Shown here piece by piece: positions 18,670-27,096 of a DNA stretch of 64,000 nt; the stretch's first letter is position 1; each line of letters starts with the position of its first letter. Position numbers and translations under genes: made by a program. The notes under the pieces were generated by a model that made no database searches, had not been told where the DNA came from, and was given only the letters and a program-made list of their open reading frames with translations. Source of the DNA: Woeseia oceani (lineage in GTDB: Bacteria > Pseudomonadota > Gammaproteobacteria > Steroidobacterales > Woeseiaceae); contig NZ_CP016268.1 of NCBI RefSeq assembly GCF_001677435.1, positions 1,043,001 through 1,107,000 of the forward strand, written 5' to 3'.

Positions 18670-21207
18670 ATGAGCAAGCCTGACTGGCCAGTTCTGACTT
18701 CGTATACCGGCCCCCACTTGCGCAACATCGCAATGCCGCTCGGCGGCATGGGCGCGGGCTCGGTTTCGATCGGTGGCAGCGGCGACTTGCGGGATTTCGA
18801 GCTGTTCAACAAGCCGTCCAAGGGGTTCGTGCCGAGCTCCCTGGATATTGCGCCTTGCGTCATGATGCACATCAGTAAGGCCGGTTCAGGCAGTGAACTA
18901 CGCCTGATTGAAGGACCTGTCGACAGCGCTGATTATCAAGGCAGCGTCGGCTGCCGACGGCCTAACCATGGAATACCCCGTTTTCGCGAATGCCGTTTCG
19001 ATGCCGCGTACCCGTTGGCGCAGGTCCATCTGACCGATGATGATGTGCCGGTGTCGGTAACAATGCAGGCATTCAGTCCGGTCATTCCGGCCGATGCTGA
19101 CAGCAGTTCACAGCCGGTGATTCAGCTCAGGTACGTCCTGCACAATCATTCGAGCGATCCCGTGCAAGTCGCGACCATCGCGACACTGCCGAACTTCATC
19201 GGCATGGACCCGAAAAGTCGCGAGCTGCTGGGCAATGGTCGGGTGCGCTACTCCGGGCCGAATAACAACCGTATCGAGGTTCGGCAAAGCGAGCAGGTCC
19301 AGGGGCTCTATTTCTTTTCCAACGACGTAGACCGCGGGAGTCAAAACTTTGGTTCGGTCGCGCTGGCAACCGCTGCAGCAGAGCAAACCAGCGCGCGTAC
19401 CTGCTGGCTGGACAATAAATACTATTCTGCGTTGCTTGATTTCAGAAATGACCTCGATGCCGATGGCCGTTTGAGTGACCGAGAGCAGGTCACTACAGAT
19501 GTACCGACCGGCTCTCTGGCGGTGCATTGTGATTTACAACCGGGCGAATCCCGGTCAGTGACGTTCTTCCTGACCTGGCACTTTCCCAACCGCATGGACT
19601 GGACCAGCGGCAAGCACGATGAATTGGTGGGTAATTGGTACACCGCTCAATACACTGATGCATGGAATGCCATGGAGCAGCTGGTGCCGCGCATGCCAGC
19701 GCTGGAGGCAACCACCGTCAAGTTTGTTCGCGCTCTGTGCGAAAGCGATGTGCCGGCGGCGATCAAGGAAGCAATGCTGTGCAATTTGTCGACCCTGTTC
19801 ACCGAAACCTGTCAGCGGCTGCCGGACGGCACCTTTTGCAGCTTCGAGGGTTGTGGCGATCAGCAGGGTTATTGCGAAGGTTCCTGCACGCATGTGTGGA
19901 ACTACGAGCAGGCTCTGGCCTTTTTGTGGGGCGAGCTTTCTCTGGGCATGCGCGAGGTTGAGTTCGAACTGGCGACCGGCGAACGGGGCGACATGGCATT
20001 CCGTGTCATGCAGCCGTTTGCCACGCGTGCGCGTGACTTCGGCAAGGTGGCGGCCGACGGCCAGATGGGCTGCATCATGAAGATGTACCGGGACTGGACC
20101 CTGAGCGGCGACACGGCGCGGCTGCGGCGCCTGTGGCCCCGGGTCAGAAAGGCGCTGGAGTATTGCTGGATCGTTGGTGGCTGGGATGCAGATCAGGACG
20201 GGCTTATGGAAGGTTGTCAGCACAACACCATGGACGTCGAATATTACGGACCCAATCCGCAAATGCAGTTCTGGTATCTCGGGGCCTTGCGCGCCGGGGC
20301 TAAGATGGCGGCCGCGATCGGCGACGAATCGTTCAGCGAACGGTGCGGCCAGTTGTTCCATGCGGGTTCAACCGCCACTGATGAAGTCCTGTTCAACGGC
20401 GACTATTACGAGCACAAATATATCGAGCCGGCGATCCCGGGTGCGATTCCCGCAGAACAAATACTGTTTCCGGACAAGCCTGCGGATCGTAGCCACCAGC
20501 TGCTGGATGGGTGTTTGATCGATCAGTGCGTTGGGCAGTTGATGTCCCATGTCTGTGGCTTGGGCTATCTCGGTGATCCGCGAAACATTAGAAAGGCGCT
20601 CTCCAGCGTTGCCAAATGGAATCAGCAAGACGGCTTTCATGGGCACTTCAATGTCATGCGGACATTTGCCCTGGGTGACGAAAAGGCGCTGCTGATGGCT
20701 GCATACCCGAAAGGGCCGCGGGGCGAATTTCCGTTTCCCTATTTCAGTGAAGTGATGAGCGGCTTCGAGTACAGCGCTGCGGCCGGGATGATTTTCGAAG
20801 GGCTGCGTGAACAAGGGTTGTCCTGTATCAGGAATATCAGGGATCGGTACGATGGCAGGAAACGAAATCCTTTTGATGAAGCTGAGTGCGGGCATCACTA
20901 CGTCCGCGCACTCGCGAGCTGGGCTGCCGGGCTCGCATGGACCGGGTTCCATTACTCCGCGATAACCGCCGAACTGCGGGTCAACGGCGAGGATGGCTGC
21001 TGGTTTTGGTCCAACGGCTACGCCTGGGGTCAGTACCGCATAACGGGCACGTCGTTTCAGCTCAGTGTGTTGCACGGCGAGTTGCTGATCTCGGAGGTTG
21101 TAGTCCGTGGTCGGGGCCAGCGTCGTGTCGACACCGGGCCTGTAAAGCTGTCAGCCGGCACTGAGCCCCTACGTCTGGATATCGTTGCAGACCACGTGAG
21201 GCCGTAA
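18670..21207 (+). CDS. GH116-family glycoside hydrolase (beta-glucosidase type)
   Basis: This protein of about 845 residues resembles bacterial relatives of non-lysosomal glucosylceramidase (GH116). The N-terminal beta domain opens with IAMPLGGMGAGSVSIGG. The catalytic helical barrel has FEGCGDQQGYCEGSCTHVWN followed by YEQALAFLWGELS, then DGLMEGCQHNTMDVEYYGPN, which should carry the general acid Asp. A C-terminal ECGHHYVRALASWA block is also family-like. GH116 enzymes cleave beta-glucosides or beta-xylosides with retention. There is no signal peptide. I prefer ATG 18670, 25 bases after the GH172 stop; a GTG at 18628 in frame would overlap the previous gene. It is co-transcribed with GH172. 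Confidence 0.85.
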   Translation: MSKPDWPVLTSYTGPHLRNIAMPLGGMGAGSVSIGGSGDLRDFELFNKPSKGFVPSSLDIAPCVMMHISKAGSGSELRLIEGPVDSADYQGSVGCRRPNHGIPRFRECRFDAAYPLAQVHLTDDDVPVSVTMQAFSPVIPADADSSSQPVIQLRYVLHNHSSDPVQVATIATLPNFIGMDPKSRELLGNGRVRYSGPNNNRIEVRQSEQVQGLYFFSNDVDRGSQNFGSVALATAAAEQTSARTCWLDNKYYSALLDFRNDLDADGRLSDREQVTTDVPTGSLAVHCDLQPGESRSVTFFLTWHFPNRMDWTSGKHDELVGNWYTAQYTDAWNAMEQLVPRMPALEATTVKFVRALCESDVPAAIKEAMLCNLSTLFTETCQRLPDGTFCSFEGCGDQQGYCEGSCTHVWNYEQALAFLWGELSLGMREVEFELATGERGDMAFRVMQPFATRARDFGKVAADGQMGCIMKMYRDWTLSGDTARLRRLWPRVRKALEYCWIVGGWDADQDGLMEGCQHNTMDVEYYGPNPQMQFWYLGALRAGAKMAAAIGDESFSERCGQLFHAGSTATDEVLFNGDYYEHKYIEPAIPGAIPAEQILFPDKPADRSHQLLDGCLIDQCVGQLMSHVCGLGYLGDPRNIRKALSSVAKWNQQDGFHGHFNVMRTFALGDEKALLMAAYPKGPRGEFPFPYFSEVMSGFEYSAAAGMIFEGLREQGLSCIRNIRDRYDGRKRNPFDEAECGHHYVRALASWAAGLAWTGFHYSAITAELRVNGEDGCWFWSNGYAWGQYRITGTSFQLSVLHGELLISEVVVRGRGQRRVDTGPVKLSAGTEPLRLDIVADHVRP

Positions 21208-21270
21208 TGGCGTCATTCGTCAAAAGAGCGCCGCTATCAGCATGCGGCAAGTCAATTCAGGAGCCGCAAG

Positions 21271-22194
21271 ATGGCTGAATACAAAATTTCTGCTTACCGC
21301 GACTGGCCAAACTGCGCGTATGTGCAGCATGGCGATCTGGAGTTGATCGTAACCCTGGACGTTGGGCCTCGGGTCATCAGTTGTCGTCTGAACGGTGGGG
21401 CGAACCTGTTCAAGGAGTTTGCAGAAGAGCTCGGGTGTATGCGTGCGGACAAGTACATGCTGTTCGGTGGCCATCGGCTTTGGCATGCGCCGGAAGAGCA
21501 TCCGCGGAGCTACAGTCCGGATTTTGATCCGGTTAGCAATGACTGGCGAGATTCGGTCTTGCGGTTGGTGCAAAAAACGGAGCCAACAACGGGGGTTCAA
21601 AAAGCAATCGATCTGCATTTTGAAGAGGGCGGCAGAGTGCGGTTGCAGCACTGCTTGACGAATACCAATCTCTGGAGCGTCGAACTTGCGGCCTGGAGTG
21701 CGACGTTATTGGCGCCCGGCACACGGGCGATCGTTCCGCAGGAGGACTTCAGGCCACACCCCGAGCATTTGTACCCCGCGCGAACCTTAACGTTGTGGCA
21801 CTACACCCGCATGGGTGATCCGCGTGTACGCTGGGGTGATCGTTTCATCGAGCTGCGTGAAGACAGTAACGTCGACTACAAAATCAAGTTCGGCTTGTTG
21901 AACAAACAGCGCTGGGCGGCGAGCTGGAATCACGGGGTTCTGTTCATCAAGACCTTTGGATTCCGCGACGGCTTGAGATACGCGGACATGGGCTGCAATT
22001 TCGAGGCGTTTACCATGCCGGGTTTTCTGGAACTGGAAAGCCTGGGTCCACTGCAAGTGCTGGAGCCGAATGCGACCTTGTCGCACGAGGAGATCTGGCA
22101 TTGCTGGCCATGCCCGGTGCTGCCGGAGGATGAAGAAGCATTGCAAGCGGCTTTACAGCCGTACCTTGCGCAGCTGGTTTTTCCGGGTGGCTAG
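21271..22194 (+). CDS. DUF4380-like, aldose-epimerase-fold protein
   Basis: This 307-residue protein appears to have an aldose-1-epimerase/galactose-mutarotase-like beta-sandwich of the DUF4380 type. The N-terminus has LELIVTLDVGPRVISCRLNG, then KYMLFGGHRLWHAPEEHPRS, with His and Glu residues in places where mutarotases carry them. Later blocks are TRAIVPQEDFRPH and PGFLELESLGPLQVLEPN, then EEIWHCW. A ribosome-binding AGGAG lies just before the ATG. It ends 4 bases inside the convergent hydrolase gene. It could be a mutarotase, or bind the sugar released by the two glycosidases before it; function is not established for this family. Confidence 0.7.
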   Translation: MAEYKISAYRDWPNCAYVQHGDLELIVTLDVGPRVISCRLNGGANLFKEFAEELGCMRADKYMLFGGHRLWHAPEEHPRSYSPDFDPVSNDWRDSVLRLVQKTEPTTGVQKAIDLHFEEGGRVRLQHCLTNTNLWSVELAAWSATLLAPGTRAIVPQEDFRPHPEHLYPARTLTLWHYTRMGDPRVRWGDRFIELREDSNVDYKIKFGLLNKQRWAASWNHGVLFIKTFGFRDGLRYADMGCNFEAFTMPGFLELESLGPLQVLEPNATLSHEEIWHCWPCPVLPEDEEALQAALQPYLAQLVFPGG

Positions 22195-23390
22195 CGCCAG
22201 AAACCGTCGTCGCGGGTCTGATAGCCGAGCGCTTTGTACATTTCATCGATAAGGGTTTGCGCTCGGTCATCAAGCGACGGCGAGCCGTTCATCTGATTCA
22301 TCGTGTAGGCAAACGAGAACTCCTCGGCAGGGTCGGCAAATGCGATTGAGCCGCCCATGCCCGGGTGCCCAAACGCGCGCTCGCCGATTGCGTAGCCGGT
22401 ACCAGCTGGCACGCGACCCAGACCCCATGATTTTGCGAACCCCAGCGTGAAGCAGGTTGCGATACCCAGCGTCTGGTCCTTGCCCGACGCCGATGTTGCG
22501 TAAGCCATGCGCGCCAGGGCATCTGCGCTAAGCAGGCGTTTGCCGGCAAACGAACCGTCCAGCGACAGTGGTGCGTACAGACGCGCCAGCGACCTGGCGT
22601 TGGTTATGCCACCGCCAGCTGGCATCTCCGCGGCGCGGCTGGTGGAGTCGTTCAGATTGAGCAGGAAAGCGCCGAGATTATTTCTCACGTGCGCAGCGAC
22701 AGGATTCACCGAGGCCGGCGGCGCGGTTGTGTTCGGCAGCATGGTCGGCGCCACCCGCGGTTCTTCCTCTGGAGGCAAGCCAATCCAGAAATCCAGGTCC
22801 AGCGGCTCGGCAATTTCCCGTTGGAAGAACTGCCTGACCGAGAGGCCGGTAATGCGGAAGATCAATTCATTCAGCAAGGCGCCAAAACTCAATGCATGGT
22901 AGCCGTGCGTCGTTCCTGGTTCCCAGAACAGCGGTTCCTGCGCCAATTGTGCAGCGAGTTCGCGCGAGTCGCACACTTCATCCGCGGTCAGTGTTTTTCG
23001 CAGAGCCGGCAGGCCTGCCTGATGATTGAGCAGCATCCAGACAGGAATGGTGGTTGTACAGTCCTTCTGAAACTCCGGCCAGTATTTGGAAACTGGCGCA
23101 TACAGGTCCAGAGCACCCGCATCGGCGAGCATATGAACGCACAAGGCCACCGCCCCTTTGGTGCAGGAGAATACGCGGGTGATGGTGTTTTCCTGCCAGT
23201 CGATGGATGCCGCGGAGTTTGCGCTACCGCCCCAAAGGTCGATCACCGGTTCGCCCCGCAAGATAACGCATAGCGACGCGCCTGCTTCCCCCCGCTCGGT
23301 GAAGTTGCGGGTAAATGCGGCCTGGACATCCGAAAAGTCCGGCTTGCAGTAGCCCGACACGGTGCCGCCCTTCAGGGTCTGTGAGTTCAT
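22191..23390 (-). CDS. Serine hydrolase, beta-lactamase fold (EstB-like esterase)
   Basis: This 399-residue class C beta-lactamase-fold serine hydrolase is probably an esterase. The nucleophile motif SxxK is in VFSCTKGAVALC, the tyrosine motif is in HGYHALSFGALLNEL, and a HPGMGG block near the C-terminus corresponds to the third box (often H/K-x-G). There is no signal peptide, so a cytoplasmic carboxylesterase or sugar-ester deacylase is more likely than a true beta-lactamase. ATG 23390 is preferred, with GGTGGG seven bases upstream; GTG 23402 is the alternative. It is downstream of the IclR gene on the same strand, and its stop overlaps the stop of the DUF4380-like gene. Confidence 0.85.
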   Translation of the reverse strand: MNSQTLKGGTVSGYCKPDFSDVQAAFTRNFTERGEAGASLCVILRGEPVIDLWGGSANSAASIDWQENTITRVFSCTKGAVALCVHMLADAGALDLYAPVSKYWPEFQKDCTTTIPVWMLLNHQAGLPALRKTLTADEVCDSRELAAQLAQEPLFWEPGTTHGYHALSFGALLNELIFRITGLSVRQFFQREIAEPLDLDFWIGLPPEEEPRVAPTMLPNTTAPPASVNPVAAHVRNNLGAFLLNLNDSTSRAAEMPAGGGITNARSLARLYAPLSLDGSFAGKRLLSADALARMAYATSASGKDQTLGIATCFTLGFAKSWGLGRVPAGTGYAIGERAFGHPGMGGSIAFADPAEEFSFAYTMNQMNGSPSLDDRAQTLIDEMYKALGYQTRDDGFWR

Positions 23391-23426
23391 GAAACTACCC
23401 ACCGTGGACCTGTTTGGACTGCAGCG

Positions 23427-24206
23427 TCAGAAGCCGCCATAACGCGGGCTCAGTGCGGACAGTGCTTTTGATGCATCCATCAGGTGTTGAAGGGCATCGG
23501 CAACGGGCACAGCGGCGGCGCGGCCTTTCAGGAACGGCACGGTCAGGCAGGCAATCACGTGTTCGTGATCGCCCATGAAGACCGGGCAGGAAAGATCTTC
23601 AACACTCTGTACCAGTGAGCTCTTGCGGCGCACATACCCTTTACGCCTGGCCTTATCGAGTGTGTTGTTCATCTCGTCAATATCGATATCGCCGTTTTGT
23701 TTCGAATACCGCCTTAGTAATCGTGTGCGTTGCTCCTCGTCCATCCATGCCAGCAATGTGAGGCCGGATCCGGATTCATACAGGTCCAGATGATGACCTA
23801 CGCGAACCGCTATCCCAACGCTGGAAGGGCTTTCGACGCGCGCGATCACAACCATCCGATTGCCGCTTGCGACCGCAAGATGGCATGACTGCAGCGTCGC
23901 CTCGGATAAGGCGTGCAGAGTCGGGAAGGCTGCTTCAACCAGTGTTCCCACCGGGCTTGCGAGCATTCCGAGGTCGAACAGGCGGTTCGAGATACTCAAC
24001 GCATCGCTGGCCGTGTCGCGAATCAGGTAACCCCTTTCCACCAGCACGGCCGTCATTCGGTATAACTCGCTTCTTGAGCGATTCAGTACGGACGCAATTT
24101 GTGTAAGCGTCATGGGTTCTTTCACGTCGGCCAGCAGCTCGAGTATCTCCAGTCCCTTGTCGAGGGCGGGTGCTCGGTAAACTGTGGATTTCTCTTTCTT
24201 GGCCAT
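23427..24206 (-). CDS. IclR-family transcriptional regulator
   Basis: This 259-residue IclR-type regulator has a winged helix-turn-helix at about residues 12-75 (LEILELLADVKEPMTLTQIA, NRSRSELYRMTAVLVERGYL). A GAF-like effector domain follows, with VGHHLDLYESGSGLTLLAW and ARRKGYVRRKSSLVQSVEDL, then FMGDHEHVIACLTVPF. IclR proteins commonly control sugar-acid and aromatic catabolism, with a keto-deoxy acid or similar inducer. The fucose operon and glycosidase genes nearby are natural targets. It precedes the serine hydrolase gene by 36 bases and is probably co-transcribed with it. Confidence 0.92.
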   Translation of the reverse strand: MAKKEKSTVYRAPALDKGLEILELLADVKEPMTLTQIASVLNRSRSELYRMTAVLVERGYLIRDTASDALSISNRLFDLGMLASPVGTLVEAAFPTLHALSEATLQSCHLAVASGNRMVVIARVESPSSVGIAVRVGHHLDLYESGSGLTLLAWMDEEQRTRLLRRYSKQNGDIDIDEMNNTLDKARRKGYVRRKSSLVQSVEDLSCPVFMGDHEHVIACLTVPFLKGRAAAVPVADALQHLMDASKALSALSPRYGGF

Positions 24207-24920
24207 TGGCTTCAGCTGTCTTCGAAAACTGGTGGGTACCTAGAGTGCCATTATCCTCAGCAGCGAGCGCTAATGCCATGACCGCGAATCTCGCAGGTAG
24301 TCTTGCGGTCACAGCCCGCGCCGTACGGGCCGCATTGTCGAGGGTTGGTAGCGGACTCCCGAAGCTTGACAACCTACAGGCATGATAGTGACGACGCCTG
24401 AGAATAATCATATATGAACAGTACGTTTATAGGAAATCAGCTAAGCCGAATGCCTCGAGGGGGCAAACATATTAGACGACTGCTCTTTCGTTCTTTGATT
24501 TCGACTGGTCAGACATGCAGATACAGCCGTGTGCCGGCGTCATTGCCTGCGTGGGTAATATCGGCAAGGCACGGTCCACCGGCACTGAGTTGTCCTGCAG
24601 CGCTTTGCTCGGCAATGGCTTCAGCGTTCGTTTGATCGGCGCGCACTTTATTTCGCGATCCTCTACGGACTTTACCTCGGCAACAGAAGGGTTCATTCCG
24701 TCCGCTACCGTTTGGCGCAAGCGCCAAAAAAGGGACAGGGGCGGCGCATCTCCGATAGGAAGGCGCCAGGGCGGATTGGGACGTCGACAGTTCGTTCAGC
24801 TTTTCTTACCGGTCTGCCTCACCCAAAAACCTGACAATTTCCACGCCGCTGGATTCTTACCGGATGCTGGAATTCATGATTGGCTGCGCGCGGCAGACAG
24901 AAGTGCTGCGACCGAGGGTG
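24207..24920. other. Intergenic region upstream of IclR, no recognisable gene
   Basis: No convincing gene lies here. Short frames on both strands are arginine/alanine-rich and match no family I know. A perfect 10-base palindrome (TCATATATGA, 24408-24417) lies about 200 bases upstream of the IclR start. The stretch from about 24500 may be decayed coding sequence, since a receptor-like fragment follows it. Confidence 0.5.
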
Positions 24921-25053
24921 AGCTTGATCGTCAAGAATCTCACGGATGAGAACAAGAACGACCTATGGCTTCACGCCGGACACCAGTGCCGACCTGGTAT
25001 TGCTGACGATGCCACGTCATGTCGCGACGGGGTCTGGATTCCTGATCCGGTAG
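24921..25053 (+). pseudogene. Possible remnant of a TonB-dependent receptor C-terminus
   Basis: Translation from 24921 gives SLIVKNLTDENKNDLWL, which reads like the conserved NLTDE strand near the end of TonB receptors. After about 17 codons the resemblance is lost. In the next frame LVLLTMPRHVATGSGFLIR then precedes a stop at 25051-25053, about where a barrel would end. No intact receptor precedes it. The pattern suggests a frame-disrupted relic between the IclR and antiporter genes. The match is short and could be chance. Confidence 0.3.
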
Positions 25054-25057
25054 CGAT

Positions 25058-26287
25058 TTACTGTCGCACGTTAATACTGGCAGCAGGTGGCTCGTGAGCG
25101 TTGTTCTTGCGAGCCACTCGCAGAATGCGGGCCGCGAGACCTACGGTCGAGCCTTGCAATAACAGCGAGGCAACCACAATCACGAAGACGATGTTGAAGA
25201 ACTCCGCGGTTACCGGGCCCGGTGTTATCACCGGGAAAATTGCCAGGTAAATCGGCACAGCGCCGCGTAATCCAACCCAGCTGATAAATGTCTGCTCCCG
25301 AACGCGGAAGCCGAGAGGGGCGATGCAGCTCAATACAGCAATCGGCCGAGCGATGAAGATCAGGACGGCGGCGATGGCGAGACCTGCGGGCAGCATTCCG
25401 ATCAGGGCGCTTGGCGTGACCAAGAGGCCAAGCATCAGGAACAGAACAATCTGACTCAGCCACTGCAAACCTTCGTTGAAATGCAGAATTCGCTTCACCG
25501 GACGTTGCAGTCGCGCCGAGATGACGAGCCCACACAGGTAGATCGCGAGGAAGCCGCTGCCACCCAGCAAATCGGTTCCGGCAAATACGCTCATTGATCC
25601 GGCCAGTGCCATCGGGGGGTACAGTCCCTCGGACAATTCCAGCCGATCGAGCAGTTTCGTAATCGTAAGTCCGCCAGCAACACCCATCAGTACACCGAGC
25701 CCTATTTGCAGCAGCAGCAACGGGACAAAGTTACCAAGTGACGATAATGCGAAGTCATCCCCAGAGTTCACGAGCGTAGTCAGTGCAATGGTCAGGAAGA
25801 TGGCCATCGGGTCATTGAGGCCGGATTCGAGGGTCAGCGTGTTCTGCAATCGCGATGGCAGGCCGATTCTGCTTTGCTGTATCAGCAGGAAGGTCGCCGC
25901 CGCGTCGGTTGAGGCGACTACCGCGCCCAGCAGCAAGCCGATGGCGAGCGGGACGTCCAGTATCCAGGTTGCTGCGAGTCCTGCGACGGCTGCGGTGAGT
26001 ACCACGCCCACCGTCGCCAGCAGTGTTGCCGGCAAGCGTGCGCCACGCAGTTCACGAAGATTGGTCTCCAGGCCGCCCGCGAACAGTATGACGGCCAGTG
26101 CAACACCGCCTACCTGATAGGCGGCGGAAAAATTACTGAACTGCACCTGCCCTGGACCGTCTTCGCCAGCGAGCATGCCACCGATCAGGACCAGTAACAA
26201 AATGGGCGCGCCAAGGCGGTGCGAGATGGGAATCATCAGGAAGCCCATGAACACAAGCAGGCTGGCAAGCAGTAGTGATTGTTCCAT
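25058..26287 (-). CDS. CPA1-type K+/Na+:H+ antiporter, short form
   Basis: This 409-residue membrane protein matches the transport domain of NhaP2/CvrA-type potassium/proton antiporters, with about 12 membrane segments. Family blocks are HRLGAPILLLVLIGGMLAGE, LFAGGLETNLRELR, GAVVASTDAAATFLL, TLESGLNDPMAIFLT (Asn-Asp of the ion site) and SWVGLRGAVPIYLA. The start is ATG 26287, with AAGGT 4-5 bases before it. NhaP2/CvrA proteins usually continue for a further 150-180 residues with RCK_C and CorC-type domains. This one stops just after the last helix with a short polar tail (KNNAHEPPAA). The end lies next to the receptor-like remnant, so truncation by rearrangement is possible; a naturally short version is the alternative. 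Confidence 0.85.
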   Translation of the reverse strand: MEQSLLLASLLVFMGFLMIPISHRLGAPILLLVLIGGMLAGEDGPGQVQFSNFSAAYQVGGVALAVILFAGGLETNLRELRGARLPATLLATVGVVLTAAVAGLAATWILDVPLAIGLLLGAVVASTDAAATFLLIQQSRIGLPSRLQNTLTLESGLNDPMAIFLTIALTTLVNSGDDFALSSLGNFVPLLLLQIGLGVLMGVAGGLTITKLLDRLELSEGLYPPMALAGSMSVFAGTDLLGGSGFLAIYLCGLVISARLQRPVKRILHFNEGLQWLSQIVLFLMLGLLVTPSALIGMLPAGLAIAAVLIFIARPIAVLSCIAPLGFRVREQTFISWVGLRGAVPIYLAIFPVITPGPVTAEFFNIVFVIVVASLLLQGSTVGLAARILRVARKNNAHEPPAASINVRQ

Positions 26288-26477
26288 ATTCACCTTTGAT
26301 CCATGTCCGGTTCCTACCCTGGCTGCAGTTCTGCTGCTAGCGACGGCCCGTAATTACCCGCCCGGTACCTGTCCGTTTTTTGACGATTGATGCGAGCCTG
26401 TTGTTTCGCCTCGTACCGCTGTGATGTTACTGGCTGGATAGAATTTAACTGTATTGCTGTTTGTTCGAGCGCAAAAA

Positions 26478-26915
26478 TCAGCGCGCGAGCCGATCGAGCA
26501 TTTCTATGGTTTTTCGTACGCCATCAGCCGACAACGTCGACGACTTCAGTAACGACGTCATCGAGTCATCGACTACCATTGAGGCGTCGTCAACCACCTC
26601 GCGACCGGCGGGCGTCAAAGTTGCTATCGCGAGCCGCGCGTCGCGTTCACTCTTGACCGTTGTGACCATGCCAAGCTTTTCGAGCGGCCGCAGTGCGCGC
26701 GTAACTCCCGAGGGCGTAACTCCCATTGCGTAGGCGAGGTCGACCCGGCTGGCCTGCATGTCGTGAGCTTCAGCCAGAGTCCGCAACAGCCGGTACTCAG
26801 CGAGGCTGATACCCCTTACTGCTGACAAGCTGTTGCTCAGTCGCCGTTCCAGGCGGTGCCATGCGGCAGCGAAGCTTAGTGCGAGCTGCTGCGGTTCTTT
26901 GCGGGTGGTTTTCAT
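26478..26915 (-). CDS. MarR-family transcriptional regulator
   Basis: This 145-residue MarR protein has helical dimerisation ends (AWHRLERRLSNSL; TIEMLDRL) and a central winged helix, RVDLAYAMGVTPSGVTRALR, then PLEKLGMVTTVKSERDARLA. The open frame extends upstream to 27188, but conserved sequence begins only at ATG 26915, and a perfect palindrome lies 21-34 bases upstream, where an autoregulatory operator is expected. MarR proteins of this length usually repress their own gene and a neighbour such as a transporter or detoxifying enzyme. The antiporter gene 190 bases downstream on the same strand is the likely target. Confidence 0.88.
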   Translation of the reverse strand: MKTTRKEPQQLALSFAAAWHRLERRLSNSLSAVRGISLAEYRLLRTLAEAHDMQASRVDLAYAMGVTPSGVTRALRPLEKLGMVTTVKSERDARLAIATLTPAGREVVDDASMVVDDSMTSLLKSSTLSADGVRKTIEMLDRLAR

Positions 26916-26935
26916 CCGCAGGATGCTAACATATA

Positions 26936-26949
26936 CGTGACTAGTCACG
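26936..26949. promoter_or_regulatory. Perfect palindrome upstream of MarR (autoregulatory operator)
   Basis: CGTGACTAGTCACG is a perfect 14-base palindrome centred about 27 bases upstream of the MarR ATG. It is followed directly by a second copy of the right arm (AGTCACG, 26954-26960), as if an additional half-site were present. Position and symmetry fit a MarR dimer site overlapping the promoter. Confidence 0.65.
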
Positions 26950-27096
26950 CAATAGTCACGAGGTTGCCGGTTGATCAGAGTGACCTGGCCGGTCGGGAGG
27001 TGGCTGCGGCGCCGCAACCATCCGGTGTATCGATGGGTACGCACACTGCCATGGCGCAGCCCGGGTGTGTTTCCGGAGCGCGCCATGGCACTTGGG

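Noticed and set aside
19555-20361. 268-codon open frame on the minus strand
   Set aside because: It is antisense to the GH116 catalytic region and shows no family pattern.
22191-23390. Beta-lactamase resistance gene
   Set aside because: The SxxK and Tyr motifs fit the wider class C-fold esterase group. There is no signal peptide, and the genes around it concern sugar use.
24515-24949. 144-codon open frame on the plus strand in the IclR-antiporter gap
   Set aside because: It has no family resemblance, no ribosome-binding site and no conserved start. Kept only as part of a possible decayed region.
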